A stretch of DNA of 64,000 nt from VXMT01 sp965204835. GTDB taxonomy: Bacteria; Chloroflexota; Dehalococcoidia; UBA2979. The position numbers were made by a program, and so were the translations under genes. Positions 27,030 through 36,485 of the stretch are shown here, piece by piece (the first letter of the stretch is position 1; the number at the start of each line of letters is the position of its first letter). The notes under the pieces are model-generated. The model ran no database searches. It saw only the letters and a list, made by a program, of their open reading frames with translations, and was not told the DNA's origin. The DNA lies in the NCBI GenBank assembly GCA_965204835.1, contig OZ242017.1, positions 2,046,001 through 2,110,000 of the forward strand. Reading direction: 5' to 3'.

Positions 27030-27992
27030 TCAGAATGTGACGACGATGATGATGCCCGTCACGCTCAGTGTCGTTCCCAGGAGTATCTGCCGCGTGAGCT
27101 GCTCGCGCAGGAAGATCACCGCGAGCGGGATCGCGAACAGCGGCGAGCTCGCCGACAGGATCGCGGAGCGCGCCGCGCCTGCCTCGATCAGCGCGTAGAC
27201 GTAGAGCAGGCTCCCCGCCGAGATGCCCGCGAGGCTCGCCCCGGCGATCGTGACCACGTCGCGGCGGCGGGCCACGACGGTCCGGAGCTCGTGCGGACGG
27301 ACCATCGAGACGAACGCCATGAGCAGGAACGCGCCCGTCGGCACGCGCAGCGCCGCCAGCGGCACCGCGCCGAGGTCGCCGCGCGCGCCCGCGACCCACA
27401 GCGAGGCGACCGTCCACAGGGCGGGCACCACGACCAGCAGCAGGTAGCCCTCGTAGTCCCGGAGCGTGCGCCGCACCGCGATCGGCGCGAGCGCCGTACC
27501 GGGCCCCGCCCAGCCGCCGACGCCGCCGGAGCGGGGCGGCGCGTGCCCGGCGTGCGGCGAGGTCCGCTCGCGGCTCGAGACGATGAGGTACGCGCCGGCA
27601 AGGATGAGACCGCCGCCTGCAAGCAGCCCGGGCGTGAGGTGCTCGCCGAGGATCAGCACCCCGCCGACCGTGGTGAAGAGGATGAACAGCCCGATCGTCA
27701 CGGGGTATGTGCGCTGCATCCCCACGAGCGCGAGCGTGCGCACGTAGACCGGCTCGCCGATCGCGAAGCCGACGACGCCGCTGCCCGCCACCGCGAGCAG
27801 CGTGAGCACGTCGGCGCGGAGGAGATCGTCGAGGTTCCCGCTGAGCAGCATCGCGCTGATGAGCACGACGCTGGCGAACGAGGTCTGGAGCGCGCTCAGC
27901 CCGACGGCCGGGAGGCGGCCGCTCAGGGAGGCGACGGCCGTGCTGGCGAAGGCCCAGCTCAGGGCCGCGGTGAGGGCGGCTGCCTCACCCAA
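27030..27992 (-). CDS. EamA/DMT-family transporter, copy 3
   Basis: A 320-residue DMT transporter. It begins with TTG, chosen because the conserved MGEAAALT start of all three copies falls there; the start overlaps the stop of the upstream MFS gene by 8 bases. It has LGEHLTPG in the first half and LREQLTRQ in the second. Copy 3 is somewhat more diverged from copies 1 and 2 at its 3' end. Confidence 0.86.
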   Translation of the reverse strand: MGEAAALTAALSWAFASTAVASLSGRLPAVGLSALQTSFASVVLISAMLLSGNLDDLLRADVLTLLAVAGSGVVGFAIGEPVYVRTLALVGMQRTYPVTIGLFILFTTVGGVLILGEHLTPGLLAGGGLILAGAYLIVSSRERTSPHAGHAPPRSGGVGGWAGPGTALAPIAVRRTLRDYEGYLLLVVVPALWTVASLWVAGARGDLGAVPLAALRVPTGAFLLMAFVSMVRPHELRTVVARRRDVVTIAGASLAGISAGSLLYVYALIEAGAARSAILSASSPLFAIPLAVIFLREQLTRQILLGTTLSVTGIIIVVTF

Positions 27993-29331
27993 CCTGCGTC
28001 CCCTGCGCCATCGGCGATGCGCCCGGCACCTGCTTCGGCGGCGGTCTGCGGGAGACCAGGAGCAGCGCCGAGCTGATCGCGAGGAGCAGCGCGAGCGTGT
28101 AGAACGCGCCGCCGTAGTTCCCCACCGTGTCGAAATAGAGGCCGGTCAGGATCGGACCCATGACCGCGATCACCACGCTCACCGGCAGCCCCGTGCTGCG
28201 CACGGCGCCGATGTGCCGCCGCCCGAAGTACCACGCCCAGACGAACTCGAACAGCGGGAACATCCCGCCAACCCCGAACCCGAACAGCGAGAACGCCAGC
28301 GTCAGCGCTATCAGCGAGTGCCCGGCCGCCGGCGTCAGTAACGCTGCTGAGGCGCCCATCATCGCCATGGCAAGCACGGTCAGGCCTCGCGGCGACCGCT
28401 TCTGCATGATCCACGCCCACCAGAACTTCGACACGAGCGCGACCACACCCTGCATCGCGAACACGAAGGCCGCCTGGGGCCGCGTGTACCCCGCGTCGGT
28501 CATGAACGGGATCACGTGCGCGAACAACGAGCCCACCACGGCCACGCCAAGCGCGAACCCGACCACGAGCAGCCACATCGAGGGCGTGCGTACGGCCTCG
28601 CCGCGCGTGTACGAGCTCATGAAGTCGCGGCGCACCAGCTCCCGCTGCCGGCGTTCCTCCTCGGTCGGCTCCTCGTAGCCGGTCTTGCCGTCCGGGAGAA
28701 TCCCGTAGTCCTCGGGCTGGCGGCGCATCACCACCGCGCACGGGTAGACGAGCAGGAGCGTGACGATGCCCATCACCACCCAGCCGGCCTCCCAGCCGTA
28801 CGTGTCCACGATCGGCGTGAGGATCAACGGCGGGAAGATGCCGCCCAGCGAGGGGCCGATCGAGGCCAGTGCAATCACACGCCCGCGGTTCACCACGAAC
28901 CACTTCGAGAGCGTCACATTCACGACGAACGGGCCGACCATGAACAGCCCGAGCTGGCTCAGCGCCCCTCGCACGAGGATGAACTGCCACAGCGCCTCGA
29001 TCTGCGAGACGGCGATCAGCGAGATCCCGCCGAGCGTGCCGCCGACGAGCATGATCGGCCGTGCGCCGTAGCGGTCGATCAGCGGGCCAATGAAGAAGCC
29101 GCTGATACCGCCGACACCAAAGCCCAGCGAGGCGGCCAGAACGAACTCGGAGCGCGACCACCCGAGCTCCTCGGTCATCGGCACGAGGAAGACGCCGGTG
29201 ACCTGCGCGGCGAAGCCGATGGTGACGAACTGGGTGATGATCGCGCCGGTGAAGATCCACCAGCCCCAGAACACGCGCGGGCCCTGCGGCGTCGCATCCA
29301 CCTCCGCCATCGCGCCGTGCGTAGAGGCCAT
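27985..29331 (-). CDS. MFS transporter (monocarboxylate/oxalate-type subfamily)
   Basis: A 448-residue major facilitator with about twelve hydrophobic helices. Signature segments are GWSRSEFVLAASL, LIDRYGARPIML (the loop 2-3 motif) and a long central loop rich in Glu/Arg. Similar GWSR and DRxGxR motifs occur in the MFS protein at 33.9 kb, so both belong to the same subfamily, whose characterised members move carboxylates. The ATG at 29331 is chosen as start; another lies at 29310. First gene of the run that continues into the EamA array. Confidence 0.87.
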   Translation of the reverse strand: MASTHGAMAEVDATPQGPRVFWGWWIFTGAIITQFVTIGFAAQVTGVFLVPMTEELGWSRSEFVLAASLGFGVGGISGFFIGPLIDRYGARPIMLVGGTLGGISLIAVSQIEALWQFILVRGALSQLGLFMVGPFVVNVTLSKWFVVNRGRVIALASIGPSLGGIFPPLILTPIVDTYGWEAGWVVMGIVTLLLVYPCAVVMRRQPEDYGILPDGKTGYEEPTEEERRQRELVRRDFMSSYTRGEAVRTPSMWLLVVGFALGVAVVGSLFAHVIPFMTDAGYTRPQAAFVFAMQGVVALVSKFWWAWIMQKRSPRGLTVLAMAMMGASAALLTPAAGHSLIALTLAFSLFGFGVGGMFPLFEFVWAWYFGRRHIGAVRSTGLPVSVVIAVMGPILTGLYFDTVGNYGGAFYTLALLLAISSALLLVSRRPPPKQVPGASPMAQGTQVG

Positions 29332-29422
29332 AGGCACCCCGGGGCGGGCGAGGGTGAACCGCCCACATACCCCGCCGGGGTAGTGTACGTGCTCGACACC
29401 GTACGGACGCCGCGGACGCGGA

Positions 29423-29450
29423 ACGGCCCGCACCTCACGGTGCGGGCCGT
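29423..29450. terminator. Perfect 12-bp hairpin after crotonase gene
   Basis: ACGGCCCGCACC and GGTGCGGGCCGT flank a four-base loop, 32 bases past the minus-strand crotonase stop and upstream of the MFS gene. A likely terminator isolating the two units. Confidence 0.65.
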
Positions 29451-29482
29451 CCGCTGGTGTCCGACGCGAATGCGTGGCCGGG

Positions 29483-30259
29483 CTAGCGACCCTGCCAGCG
29501 CGGCTCGCGCTTCTCGGCGAAGGCCACGGGGCCTTCCTTGGAGTCCTCGGACGACAGGACCTTCTCGTTGACCAGCGCGCCCACCTGGAGCGAGTCGGTC
29601 ATCTTGGCCTTGCGCCACGTCTGCGCGACCTGCTTGGTGCCCTGGATGGACAGGGGCGCGTTGGTCGCGATCAGCTGCGCGATCTCGACCGCGCGAGGCA
29701 TCAGCTGGTCGGGCTCGAGCACCTCGGTCACGATGCCGAACTGCAGCGCCTGCTCGGGCGAGATGCGGTCGCCGGTGAGCAGCACGTAGTTCGAGGCCGC
29801 CGCGCTGATGACGCGCGGGAGGTGGTAGATGCCGTAGCCGGCCAGGATGCCGCGCTTCACCTCGAAGAGGCCGAAGTACGCCTCGGTCGAGCAGATGCGG
29901 ATGTCGCAGTCCAGCGAGGTCTCCATGCCGCCGCCGATGGCGAGGCCGTTGATCGCGGCGATGAACGGCTTGGGGCTGCGCGAGTAGACCATGCCGTCCA
30001 TCTGCGGCGCGCTGGTGTCGAACGCCCGGCCGCCGGGGCCGGAGACGCGCTCGGCCATCTCCTTGAGGTCCGCGCCCGCGCAGAACGCGCGGCCGGAGCC
30101 GGTCACGATACCGGCCCGCATGTTCACGTCGGCGTTGAAGTCCGCCACCGCCTCGGCCATCTCGGCCATCAGCGTCCCGCCCAGCGCGTTCAGGCGCTCG
30201 GGCCGGTTCAGCGTGAACGTCGCATAGAAGTCATGCTTCTCGTAGATCACGTCCGGCAT
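29483..30259 (-). CDS. Enoyl-CoA hydratase/isomerase family protein (paralogue A)
   Basis: A 258-residue crotonase-fold protein. Oxyanion motifs FCAGADLKEMAER and GLAIGGGMETSLDCD are present, as is the FEVKRGILAGYGIYHLPR stretch around the usual catalytic Glu. It begins MPDVIYEKHDF, exactly like its neighbour, and ends EPRWQGR; the two are a tandem duplication. A GAGGAG site precedes the ATG. The acyl-CoA substrate is unknown. Confidence 0.9.
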   Translation of the reverse strand: MPDVIYEKHDFYATFTLNRPERLNALGGTLMAEMAEAVADFNADVNMRAGIVTGSGRAFCAGADLKEMAERVSGPGGRAFDTSAPQMDGMVYSRSPKPFIAAINGLAIGGGMETSLDCDIRICSTEAYFGLFEVKRGILAGYGIYHLPRVISAAASNYVLLTGDRISPEQALQFGIVTEVLEPDQLMPRAVEIAQLIATNAPLSIQGTKQVAQTWRKAKMTDSLQVGALVNEKVLSSEDSKEGPVAFAEKREPRWQGR

Positions 30260-30375
30260 TCGCCAGCTCCTCTCTGCATGCAGCGCCCCGCCCGCTCCGA
30301 CGTTCGCGCCGGCCCGTCTCTTCCGGGCGCTCGCAGTCTAGCGAACGCGCGCGCTCCGCGCCTTGCGGCCGGGCG

Positions 30376-31128
30376 TCAGCGGCCCTGCCACCGTGCCTCG
30401 CGCTTCTCCGCGAAGGCCGTCGGGCCCTCGATGGCGTCCTCGGACTCCATGATCCGGGCGAGCACCGGGCTCCCCACGCGCACCGAGTCGTCGAGCTCGG
30501 CCATGCGCCAGCTGCGCGCGACCTCCTTCGTGCCCTGGATCGACAGCGGCGCGTTCGACGCGATCAGCTCGGCGATCTCGACCGCGCGAGGCATCAGGCG
30601 CTCGGGCTCGACAACCTCCGTGACGATGCCGAACTGCAGCGCCTGCTCGGTCGAGACGCGGTCGCCGGTGAGCAGCACGTAGTTCGAAGCGGCCGCGCTG
30701 ATGGTGCGCGGGAGGTGGTACCACGCGTAGCTCGCGGTGATCCCGCGCCGCACCTCGAACAGCCCGAAGTACGCCTCGGTCGAGCAGATCCGGATGTCGC
30801 AGTCCAGCGCCGACTCCAGGCCGCCCCCGATGCAGAGGCCGTTGATCGCGGCGATGAACGGCTTGGAGCTGCGCGAGAACATCGTGTCGTCCCAGTTGTC
30901 CTCGTCCGCACCGTCCCCCTCGGCCATCTCCTTGAGGTCCGCGCCGGCGGAGAAGGCGCGGCCCGCGCCCGTCAGGATCCCGACGCGCATGTTCGCGTCG
31001 TGGTTGAAGTCGGCGACCGCCTCGCCCAGCTCCGCGCCGAGGCGGACGCTCTGCGCGTTGAGGCTCTCCGGGCGGTTCATCGTGAACACCGCGTGGAAGT
31101 CGTGCTTCTCGTAGATCACGTCGGGCAT
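30376..31128 (-). CDS. Enoyl-CoA hydratase/isomerase family protein (paralogue B)
   Basis: A 250-residue crotonase-fold protein closely related to the gene downstream: same N-terminus, same FEVRRGITASYAWYHLPR core, same VLLTGDRVSTEQALQFGIVTE-type helix. It has FSAGADLKEMAEG and GLCIGGGLESALDCD oxyanion motifs. A 17-base sequence (CGCAGTCTAGCGAACGC) occurs upstream of both paralogues at 30335 and 31174, showing that the duplication included the leader. Divergent from the CoA-transferase pair. Confidence 0.9.
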   Translation of the reverse strand: MPDVIYEKHDFHAVFTMNRPESLNAQSVRLGAELGEAVADFNHDANMRVGILTGAGRAFSAGADLKEMAEGDGADEDNWDDTMFSRSSKPFIAAINGLCIGGGLESALDCDIRICSTEAYFGLFEVRRGITASYAWYHLPRTISAAASNYVLLTGDRVSTEQALQFGIVTEVVEPERLMPRAVEIAELIASNAPLSIQGTKEVARSWRMAELDDSVRVGSPVLARIMESEDAIEGPTAFAEKREARWQGR

Positions 31129-31273
31129 GCTGCTGCTCCCCTCGCACGAGGCGGTCCGTCGCCCCCGTCGCGGCGCAGTCTAGCGAACGCCCGCGCACCG
31201 ACGCTCGCACGCCGGCGCTTGAAAGGCGGCCCCGCCCCGCCTACCGTCAGGCGGGCGGCCCCAGGGGGCGGCG

Positions 31274-32482
31274 ATGGCTGGACCGCTGCTCGGCATCCGT
31301 GTGCTGGACCTCACCCAGGGGGTCGCGGGCCCGTACGCCACCAAGCTGCTCTCCGACTACGGCGCCGACGTGCTCAAGGTCGAGCGCCCGGACGGCGGCG
31401 ACCCCGCGCGCCGCATCGGCCCGTTCCCCGGCGACCGGCCCCACCTCGACCGCAGCGGCATGTTCTTCGAGCTCAACAGCGGCAAGCGCAGCGTCACGCT
31501 CAACCTCGGCACCGCCACCGGGCGACGCATCCTCCAGCGCCTCGCCGCCGGCGTCGACCTCGTCATGGAGTCGTTCCGGCCCGGCACGCTGGCGCGGCTC
31601 GGCCTCGACGCCGAGCGGCTAGAGGCGATCCGGCCGGCGGCGGCGCTGGTGCAGCTCAGCAACTACGGCCAGGACGGCCCATACCGCGACTTCGAGATGG
31701 ACGACCTCGGCGCGTACGCGATGGGCGGCGTGCTCGCGCTCACCGGCGGCGAGGGCCGCGAGCCGGCGCGGATCGGGCTCTACGCGCCGCTCTTCCTCGC
31801 CGGTGGCGTGCTCGCCACCTACACCATCGGCGCCGTCTTCGGCTCGCGGCGCACCGGGCGCGGCGAGCGCGTCGACGCGTCGCTGATGGAGATCCTCGCC
31901 AGCTCGATGGATCGAGGCGGGCCGAACCTCGTCGCGTACCAGTACTCGGGCGCCCTGATGACGACACGGTCGGCGAGCCAGCTCCGCAACGCGATGCCGA
32001 ACGGAGTGTTCCGGTGCAGCGACGGCTACGTCTCGATCACCGGACAGCCCAACTTCTTCCCTCGCATGGCCCGAATGATCGACCGCCCCGACCTCGCGGA
32101 CGACGAGGCGTTCCTCGCGCGCCTCGACGACCCGGAGTTCCTGCCGGAGGTCGAGCCGCTGCTCACGGGCTGGCTCGCCACGCGCACGAAGCGCGAGGTG
32201 ATGGAGCAGGGCCAGGCCGAGGGTCTGCCCGTCAGCGCGCTCAACACCATGGAGGACGTCTTCAACGACCCCCACCTGCGCGAGCGCGCGTTCTTCGAGA
32301 CCGTCGAGCAGCCCTCGGCCGGCGACGTGGTCATGCCAGGCCTGCCCCTGCGGATGTCGGACACGCCGGGCGAGGTCCGCCCCGCGCCCGCGCTCGGCGA
32401 GCACACCGTCGAGGTGCTGACCGGGGACCTCGGCTACTCGACGCAGGACGTCGCGGTCCTCGCGCAGCGGAGCGTGGTCTGA
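31274..32482 (+). CDS. CaiB/BaiF (class III) CoA transferase, first of a pair
   Basis: A 402-residue family III acyl-CoA transferase. The N-terminal LGIRVLDLTQGVAGPYATKLLSDYGADVLKVE block, the NSGKRSVTLNL segment and MDDLGAYAMGG with the expected catalytic Asp are intact. The C-terminus (PALGEHTVEVLTG) is the family ending. Such enzymes move CoA between carboxylic acids. The stop overlaps the start of the next CoA transferase by four bases (ATGA pattern), which suggests a heteromeric or sequential pair. Confidence 0.9.
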   Translation: MAGPLLGIRVLDLTQGVAGPYATKLLSDYGADVLKVERPDGGDPARRIGPFPGDRPHLDRSGMFFELNSGKRSVTLNLGTATGRRILQRLAAGVDLVMESFRPGTLARLGLDAERLEAIRPAAALVQLSNYGQDGPYRDFEMDDLGAYAMGGVLALTGGEGREPARIGLYAPLFLAGGVLATYTIGAVFGSRRTGRGERVDASLMEILASSMDRGGPNLVAYQYSGALMTTRSASQLRNAMPNGVFRCSDGYVSITGQPNFFPRMARMIDRPDLADDEAFLARLDDPEFLPEVEPLLTGWLATRTKREVMEQGQAEGLPVSALNTMEDVFNDPHLRERAFFETVEQPSAGDVVMPGLPLRMSDTPGEVRPAPALGEHTVEVLTGDLGYSTQDVAVLAQRSVV

Positions 32483-33795
32483 TGACGGCCTTCGACCCCC
32501 GCGACGACCCCCGCCCCCTCGCGGGCGTGCGCGTGATGTCGCAGGCGATAGTGTGGGCCGGGCCGACCGGCACGCTCATCCTCTCCGACCTCGGCGCCGA
32601 GGTGATCGAGATCGAGTCGATCCAGCACTTCACGCCCACGCGCGGCAACGTCCGCCACGTCCCGCCCGAGCAGGCGCAGGGGCCGATGGGCGCGAGCTTC
32701 GCCAACCGCGACATCAGCGAGGGCTTCTGGAACCGCCGCAACTCCTTCAACTACGCCTCGCGCGGCCACAAGAGCATCACGCTCGACCTCCGCAGCGAGG
32801 CCGGCCGCGAGCTGTTCTTCGACCTCGCCCGCGTCTCCGACGCGTACATCGAGAACAACGCGGCGGGCGTCGTCGACCGCCTCTACGGCGGGTGGGAGGC
32901 GCTGTCGCAGGTCAACCCGAGGCTCGTGATGGCCAGCTTCCCCGGCTTCGGGCTGAGCGGGCCGTACCGCCACTTCAAGGGCTACGGCGCGACGATGGAG
33001 GCCGTCGCAGGCCACACGATGCTGCGAGGCTACCGCGGCGAGCCGCCCTCGGAGGTCTCGGCGACGTTCCACGGCGACCCCAACGCGGGCGCGCACGCCG
33101 CCTTCTCGATCATCGCCGCGCTGATCGCGCGCGAGCGCACCGGGCGCGGCCAGCTCATCGAGATCTCGCAGTCCGAGGCGGTCGCCCACCACGTCTCGTA
33201 CGGCTTCCTCGACTACTCGATGAACCGCCGCGTGCAGGGCCCGCAGGGCAACCGCGACCCCTCGATGTCGCCGTGCGGCGTCTTCCCCGCGCGTGGCGAG
33301 GACGCGTGGATCGCCATCGCTGTCCCGGACGACGCGGCCTTCGGCGCGCTCGCCGCGGAGCTGGGCCTGCCCGGCGTCGCCGACGACCCGCGCTTCGCGA
33401 CGGTCGTCGCGCGCAAGCGCAACGAGGACGCCCTCGAGGCGCTCGTCGCGGGCGCGACTGCCGACGCGACGCCGGCGGAGTGGATGGCGCGGCTGCAGGC
33501 GGTCGGGGTGCCGGCGGCGGTCGTCTACCACCAGCCCGACATGTTCGACGACCCACAGCTCCTCGCCCGTGACTTCTTCGCGGAGGTCGGCCACCCGACG
33601 ATCGGCCCGTACCTCTACCCCGGCGCGATGGCGAAGTTCGAGCGCGGCCCCGCGGACCTCGAGACCCCTGCGCCCACGCTCGGCGAGCACAACGAGGAGA
33701 TCCTGCAAGGCCTGCTCGGCGTCAGCGACGAGCGCTACCAGCAGCTCATCGCGGACGAAGTGATCGGCACCGTCTACCTCGAGGACGCGCGCTGA
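32482..33795 (+). CDS. CaiB/BaiF (class III) CoA transferase, second of a pair
   Basis: A 437-residue family III CoA transferase with GVRVMSQAIVWAGPTGTLILSDLGAEVIEIE at the N-terminus and an insert of about 30 residues (HFTPTRGN to NRRNSF) before the SRGHKSITLDL block. The FPGFGLSGPYRHFKGYG and LGEHNEEILQGLLG segments are typical. The long open frame upstream of 32482 only shadows the first transferase. It is diverged from its partner, so it is not a recent copy. Confidence 0.9.
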   Translation: MTAFDPRDDPRPLAGVRVMSQAIVWAGPTGTLILSDLGAEVIEIESIQHFTPTRGNVRHVPPEQAQGPMGASFANRDISEGFWNRRNSFNYASRGHKSITLDLRSEAGRELFFDLARVSDAYIENNAAGVVDRLYGGWEALSQVNPRLVMASFPGFGLSGPYRHFKGYGATMEAVAGHTMLRGYRGEPPSEVSATFHGDPNAGAHAAFSIIAALIARERTGRGQLIEISQSEAVAHHVSYGFLDYSMNRRVQGPQGNRDPSMSPCGVFPARGEDAWIAIAVPDDAAFGALAAELGLPGVADDPRFATVVARKRNEDALEALVAGATADATPAEWMARLQAVGVPAAVVYHQPDMFDDPQLLARDFFAEVGHPTIGPYLYPGAMAKFERGPADLETPAPTLGEHNEEILQGLLGVSDERYQQLIADEVIGTVYLEDAR

Positions 33796-33901
33796 GGCGC
33801 GCCGTTCAGCCCGCAACGCCCCGGCGCGTTATCATCGGCGACAACATGCTGACTTCGAGCACGCTCCTCACGCGCGGACGCCGCGACGCGGGGCCCACGC
33901 G

Positions 33902-36469
33902 ATGACCGCCACGCGCGACCAGGAACCCGCCACGGCGACGGGCGCGGGCGCCGACGGCGCCCCGGCGGCCGGCGCATACGCCGCGCCGCCCGAGCCGCCG
34001 CGCAAGCGCAAGGGCATCTTCTTCGGCTGGTACATCGTCGCCGGTGGCTTCGTGCTCAACGCGATCCTCGGCGGGCTGATGTTCCACGCCTTCGGGCTCT
34101 ACGTCGTGGAGTTCGTCGAGGAGTTCGGGTGGAGCCGCACCGCGCTCTCGATCGCCTTCTCCATCCAGATGGTCGAGGCCGGCCTGCTCGGCCCCATCCA
34201 GGGCTTCGTGCTCGACAAGTTCGGGCCGCGGCGCATCATGCTCGTCGGGATCACGATCTTCGGCATCGGCTTCTTCATGCTGAGCCAGATCAACACCCTC
34301 ACCGAGTTCTATATCGCCTTCATCGTGATCGCGCTCGGCATGGGCGTCGGCTCGATGATGGGCGTGGCCGTGGCGGTCGTGAACTGGTTCAACCGCAAGC
34401 GCGCGTTCGCGACGGCGCTGATGGCCATCGGCTTCGCCTTCGGGGGGTTCCTGCAGCCGGGCGTCGCCTGGTCGCTCGAGAACCTCGGCTGGCGGGAGAC
34501 CTCGGTCATCTCGGGGCTGCTCGTGCTCGGCATCGGGCTCCCGCTCGCCATGCTGATGCGCCACCGCCCGGAGCAGTACGGCTACGGCGTCGACGGCGAC
34601 CCGCCGCGCCAGGGCCTCGGCGCCGGCGGACCCATCGAGGACTTCGACCCCGACGAGATCAACTTCACGTGGCAGGAGGCGATGCGGACGCGCGCGTTCT
34701 GGCTCATCTCCATCGGCCACGCCCTCTCGCTGCTCGTCATCGGCGCGGTGATGGTGCACTTCGTCTCGTACGTCAACGACAGCCTCGGCTTCTCGCTGGG
34801 GCAGGCGGCGAACCTGCTGCTCGTGATCACCGTGTTCACCGTGATCGGGATGCTGCTGGGGGGCTACCTCGGCGACCGCATGCCGATGCGCCACATCCTC
34901 GCGGTGGCGATGATCGGCCACATGGTGTCGCTGCTCGTGCTGACGCTCTGGCCAACGCTCGCCGGAGCGCTCACGTTCTCGGTCATCCACGGACTCTCCT
35001 TCGGCGCCCGCGGGCCGCTGACGATGGCGATCCGGGCCGAGTACTTCGGCCGTGCCGCCTTCGGCACGGTGATGGGATTCTCATCGCTCATCATCCTTGC
35101 CGGGATGGTGTTCGGCCCGATCGTGGCCGGTCAGAGCTATGACATCACCGGTTCGTACCAGATCGGCTTCATCGGCCTCGCCATCGTCGGCGGGCTCGGC
35201 TCGCTCGCCTTCGTCTGGTCGACGCGTCCCGAGCCGCCACCGTCGTGGCTCGCGCGGCAGGCGGCGGGCCTGGTGCCCGGCGTCCAACCCTCGCCCGCCG
35301 CCATGGCGCCGACGCCGCCCATCCCGCCCGCGCCCACGCCCGTGCCCGCGACGCCGGTTGTGGCCGCCGCGGACGCCTCGACGCGTCCGGCCGCCCAGCC
35401 CGCCTCGCCGGTCCTAGCGCGCAGGCGTCGGTCGCGCATGGTCTGGGTCTGGTGGGCCGTCGCCATGGTCGTCGTCGGAAGCGCGGTCACGGCCGCGTTC
35501 GTCGTGGGCGCCGGCGTCTTCCTCTCGCTCATGACCGGCGCGCTCGATGCTGGGTGGGCCGTCGTCGTGGCGGTCAACGGCATCTTCCTGGCGCTCTTCG
35601 ACAGCTACGGCGCGCTGCCGACCATGCTCACCATCGGAGCCATGGTGCTGGTGTTGGTCGCCTGCTGGCTCGTCCTGCGGAGGGTGCGGAGGCGACGCGA
35701 GGAGGACCGCGCATGGTCGGCGCCGGTCATGGTCATCGCCACCGGCGCCGAAGCCGCCGAGCGCATCGCCGCGACGGAACGGCGCGAACCGGCCGTCGCC
35801 GCCAACGTGGACGAGGCCGCCCCCCTTGCCGAGCCGGTCGAGGCAGTCGCTACGGTTGCGGACACCGAGCCCGCCGACGGCGTCGAACCGGCAGCCGCCA
35901 TCGAGGCACCCGAGCCCATTGAGGACACGGAACCCGCCGACGCTCAGGCCGACGCCGAGACTGAGGAGCCCGTAGAGGTCCCGGAGGCCGTCGAGCCTGC
36001 CGAAGTCGACGAGCCCGAGGAGCCGTCGGAGCCTCCCGAGGCAGAAGCGCCCGCACCGCCGGCCGAGACACCCGAGCCCGTAGCCACGATGAGCGAGCCG
36101 AAGCCTGAGGCTCCCGCCGAGGCGCCCGAGCCCATCGCCGTCACAGACAATGGCGAGCCTGCGGCCGCGGCAGCTCCCCCTGCGCCCGCCACGGACGTCG
36201 AAGCGCCCGAACCCGTCGCCGCGACGAACGACGTCGAGCCTGCCGCCGCCGAGATCCCCGAGCCATCGGGCGTCGTGGATGGGGTCGCGGACGGGGAGGC
36301 GGAGCCGGAAGACGTCGAGGAACTCATGGAGCCGGTCGCCGCGGTCGAGATGCCGGAGCCCGGCGAGCCGGTCGGCGCCGCCGAGCCCGTCAACGGCGAC
36401 GGGACAGCCGAGGCAGGCGCCCCGCGCCGCCGCCCCATCGCCACCCTCTCACACGGCGGGCTTGCTTGA
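33902..36469 (+). CDS. MFS transporter with extra membrane domain and long acidic tail
   Basis: An 855-residue protein, about twice normal MFS length. Residues 35-440 are a standard twelve-helix MFS core (FFGWYIVAGG, GWSRTALSIAFS, LDKFGPRRIMLVG). A Pro/Ala-rich linker follows to about 505, then three further hydrophobic segments (about 510-600, ending in VLRRVRRRREED), then a cytosolic tail of about 240 residues made of repeated Glu/Pro/Ala motifs such as EAPEPVAAT and EPAEVDEPEEP. Monocarboxylate-type substrates are suggested for the core. The tail has no known domain; codon use matches the neighbours, so the fusion is not an obvious assembly error. Confidence 0.85.
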   Translation: MTATRDQEPATATGAGADGAPAAGAYAAPPEPPRKRKGIFFGWYIVAGGFVLNAILGGLMFHAFGLYVVEFVEEFGWSRTALSIAFSIQMVEAGLLGPIQGFVLDKFGPRRIMLVGITIFGIGFFMLSQINTLTEFYIAFIVIALGMGVGSMMGVAVAVVNWFNRKRAFATALMAIGFAFGGFLQPGVAWSLENLGWRETSVISGLLVLGIGLPLAMLMRHRPEQYGYGVDGDPPRQGLGAGGPIEDFDPDEINFTWQEAMRTRAFWLISIGHALSLLVIGAVMVHFVSYVNDSLGFSLGQAANLLLVITVFTVIGMLLGGYLGDRMPMRHILAVAMIGHMVSLLVLTLWPTLAGALTFSVIHGLSFGARGPLTMAIRAEYFGRAAFGTVMGFSSLIILAGMVFGPIVAGQSYDITGSYQIGFIGLAIVGGLGSLAFVWSTRPEPPPSWLARQAAGLVPGVQPSPAAMAPTPPIPPAPTPVPATPVVAAADASTRPAAQPASPVLARRRRSRMVWVWWAVAMVVVGSAVTAAFVVGAGVFLSLMTGALDAGWAVVVAVNGIFLALFDSYGALPTMLTIGAMVLVLVACWLVLRRVRRRREEDRAWSAPVMVIATGAEAAERIAATERREPAVAANVDEAAPLAEPVEAVATVADTEPADGVEPAAAIEAPEPIEDTEPADAQADAETEEPVEVPEAVEPAEVDEPEEPSEPPEAEAPAPPAETPEPVATMSEPKPEAPAEAPEPIAVTDNGEPAAAAAPPAPATDVEAPEPVAATNDVEPAAAEIPEPSGVVDGVADGEAEPEDVEELMEPVAAVEMPEPGEPVGAAEPVNGDGTAEAGAPRRRPIATLSHGGLA

Positions 36470-36485
36470 GCCTGGTGCTACGCCC

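Noticed and set aside
30715..32481. Upstream part of the long open frame of the second CoA transferase
   Set aside because: It runs opposite one gene and out of frame with another; the true start is the ATG overlapping the previous stop.
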